Source: Lacisediminihabitans profunda (GTDB taxonomy: Bacteria; Actinomycetota; Actinomycetes; Actinomycetales; Microbacteriaceae). From it: 64,000 bases of DNA. The position numbers and the translations under genes are program-made. Within the stretch, counting starts at the first letter, position 1, and each line of letters starts with the position of its first letter. The notes under the pieces were generated by a model. The model was not told the origin of the DNA. It did no database searches and saw only the letters and a list, made by a program, of their open reading frames with translations. The stretch is from NCBI RefSeq assembly GCF_008040105.1, contig NZ_VRMG01000009.1, positions 248,001-312,000 of the forward strand, in the 5' to 3' direction. Below, one piece after another: positions 63,485 through 64,000 of the stretch.

Positions 63485-64000
63485 CCTCGTCCGCGAGCAC
63501 GGCCTGCAACCGCTGTTGGCCGTCGTGGCTCAGGCTCAGCCGTCGATCGGCAAAGTGCAGCCGGAGGTGCCGGTACCGAATCAGCCAGCCGAGGGCGACC
63601 GCTGCGGCCAGAATTCCGGATGCCGCCCCCACGCCCAGTGCCCAGCGCGGCCCGAACTCGTTGGCGACCCAGCCGACGACGGGGGCGCCGATCGGCGTGC
63701 CCCCCATGAAGATCGCCATGTAGATGGCCATCACCCTGCCCCGAACCGGGGCCGGCGTCGACAACTGCACCGCCCCGTTCGCGGTGGTCATCAGTGTCTG
63801 TGAGGCGAGGCCCACCACGGTGAGCGCGACGGCGAAACCCCAGAAGCTCGGCATCACCGCGGCGGCGATGCAGGCCACGCCGAAGAGCGCCGTCGACGCG
63901 AAAAGAAAGCGCAGGCGAGGCTTCTCGCGCCGGGCCGAAAGCAGCGCGCCGACCACCGAACCGACTGCCATGACCGACGAGAGCAGGCCGAATTCGGCGG
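63465..64000 (-). CDS. MFS transporter, partial
   Basis: The C-terminal 178 residues of a major facilitator; the frame stays open to the window edge (..AEFGLLSSVMAVGSVVGALL). RGRVMAIYMAIFMGGTPIGAPVVGW is the typical loop and helix of the MFS_3 (enterobactin exporter-like) group. Five or six transmembrane helices are present here. The substrate is unknown. Confidence 0.85.
   Translation of the reverse strand, partial: AEFGLLSSVMAVGSVVGALLSARREKPRLRFLFASTALFGVACIAAAVMPSFWGFAVALTVVGLASQTLMTTANGAVQLSTPAPVRGRVMAIYMAIFMGGTPIGAPVVGWVANEFGPRWALGVGAASGILAAAVALGWLIRYRHLRLHFADRRLSLSHDGQQRLQAVLADEVTAQKG

Overview
The window is high-GC actinobacterial DNA, most likely from the family Microbacteriaceae. 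The signs are GTG starts and 4-nt stop/start overlaps everywhere, a coproporphyrin-dependent heme operon with hemQ, an LAXTG (class E sortase) surface protein, a RamB-type regulator beside the glyoxylate-shunt genes, and a fused RhaE/RhaW rhamnose enzyme. The genus cannot be fixed from sequence alone. No tRNA, rRNA or CRISPR array was seen.

Layout. 1-4.5 kb: the tail of an M13 peptidase, a serine-hydrolase-like protein that has lost its SxxK motif, a large wall-anchored protein, and the first copy of an unusual palindromic repeat element. 4.5-15.2 kb: hemA, divergent from hemE-hemY-(three small envelope genes)-hemQ-hemH-hemC-hemD-hemB-hemL, which is the whole route from glutamyl-tRNA to heme b except gltX. 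15.2-22 kb: an intergenic region with hairpin repeats and a phosphatase remnant, then DUF1304, phosphofructokinase, TrhO, an AlkA-like glycosylase, a thioesterase, and a MarR/FAD-oxidoreductase unit. 22-35 kb: central carbon and amino-acid metabolism, with PutA, a 2OG-Fe(II) oxygenase, GntR and RamB-like regulators, isocitrate lyase and malate synthase, Lrp, and the dimethylargininase/ornithine aminotransferase pair. 35-38.4 kb: LtrA, a VapBC-type toxin-antitoxin pair with a triple GGTACC operator, a DJ-1/PfpI protein and an IclR regulator. 38.4-46.2 kb: the second copy of the repeat element, then an L-lactate dehydrogenase with its FadR-type regulator and a non-phosphorylating deoxy-sugar-acid pathway (IclR, Zn-dehydrogenase, FAH hydrolase, IlvD/Edd dehydratase, SDR). 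46.2-57.7 kb: a complete L-rhamnose regulon (rhaB, rhaEW, rhaM, rhaI, ABC transporter, LacI regulator). 57.8-64 kb: the ATP-grasp/alpha-E/transglutaminase operon, a MASE1 histidine kinase and a truncated MFS transporter.

How the parts connect. The FAH-type hydrolase route is known to release pyruvate and L-lactate from diketo-deoxy sugar acids, so the nearby L-lactate dehydrogenase plausibly completes it. The rhamnose genes form two operons, each with a TGAATCGTTTYA-type LacI operator upstream.

The most novel signals are repeats. (i) A roughly 0.5-0.6 kb element occurs twice, each time between convergent genes. It carries the 3' end of an amidohydrolase gene, a 35-bp inverted repeat with one compensatory base-pair change between copies, clustered TGCAGGAC words, and an IS-like terminus whose CTAG supplies the neighbour's stop codon. 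(ii) A palindrome with TTCCGAAATCCATGC arms occurs three times between co-directional genes. (iii) A GGTGCCCACTT hairpin occurs twice in one gap.
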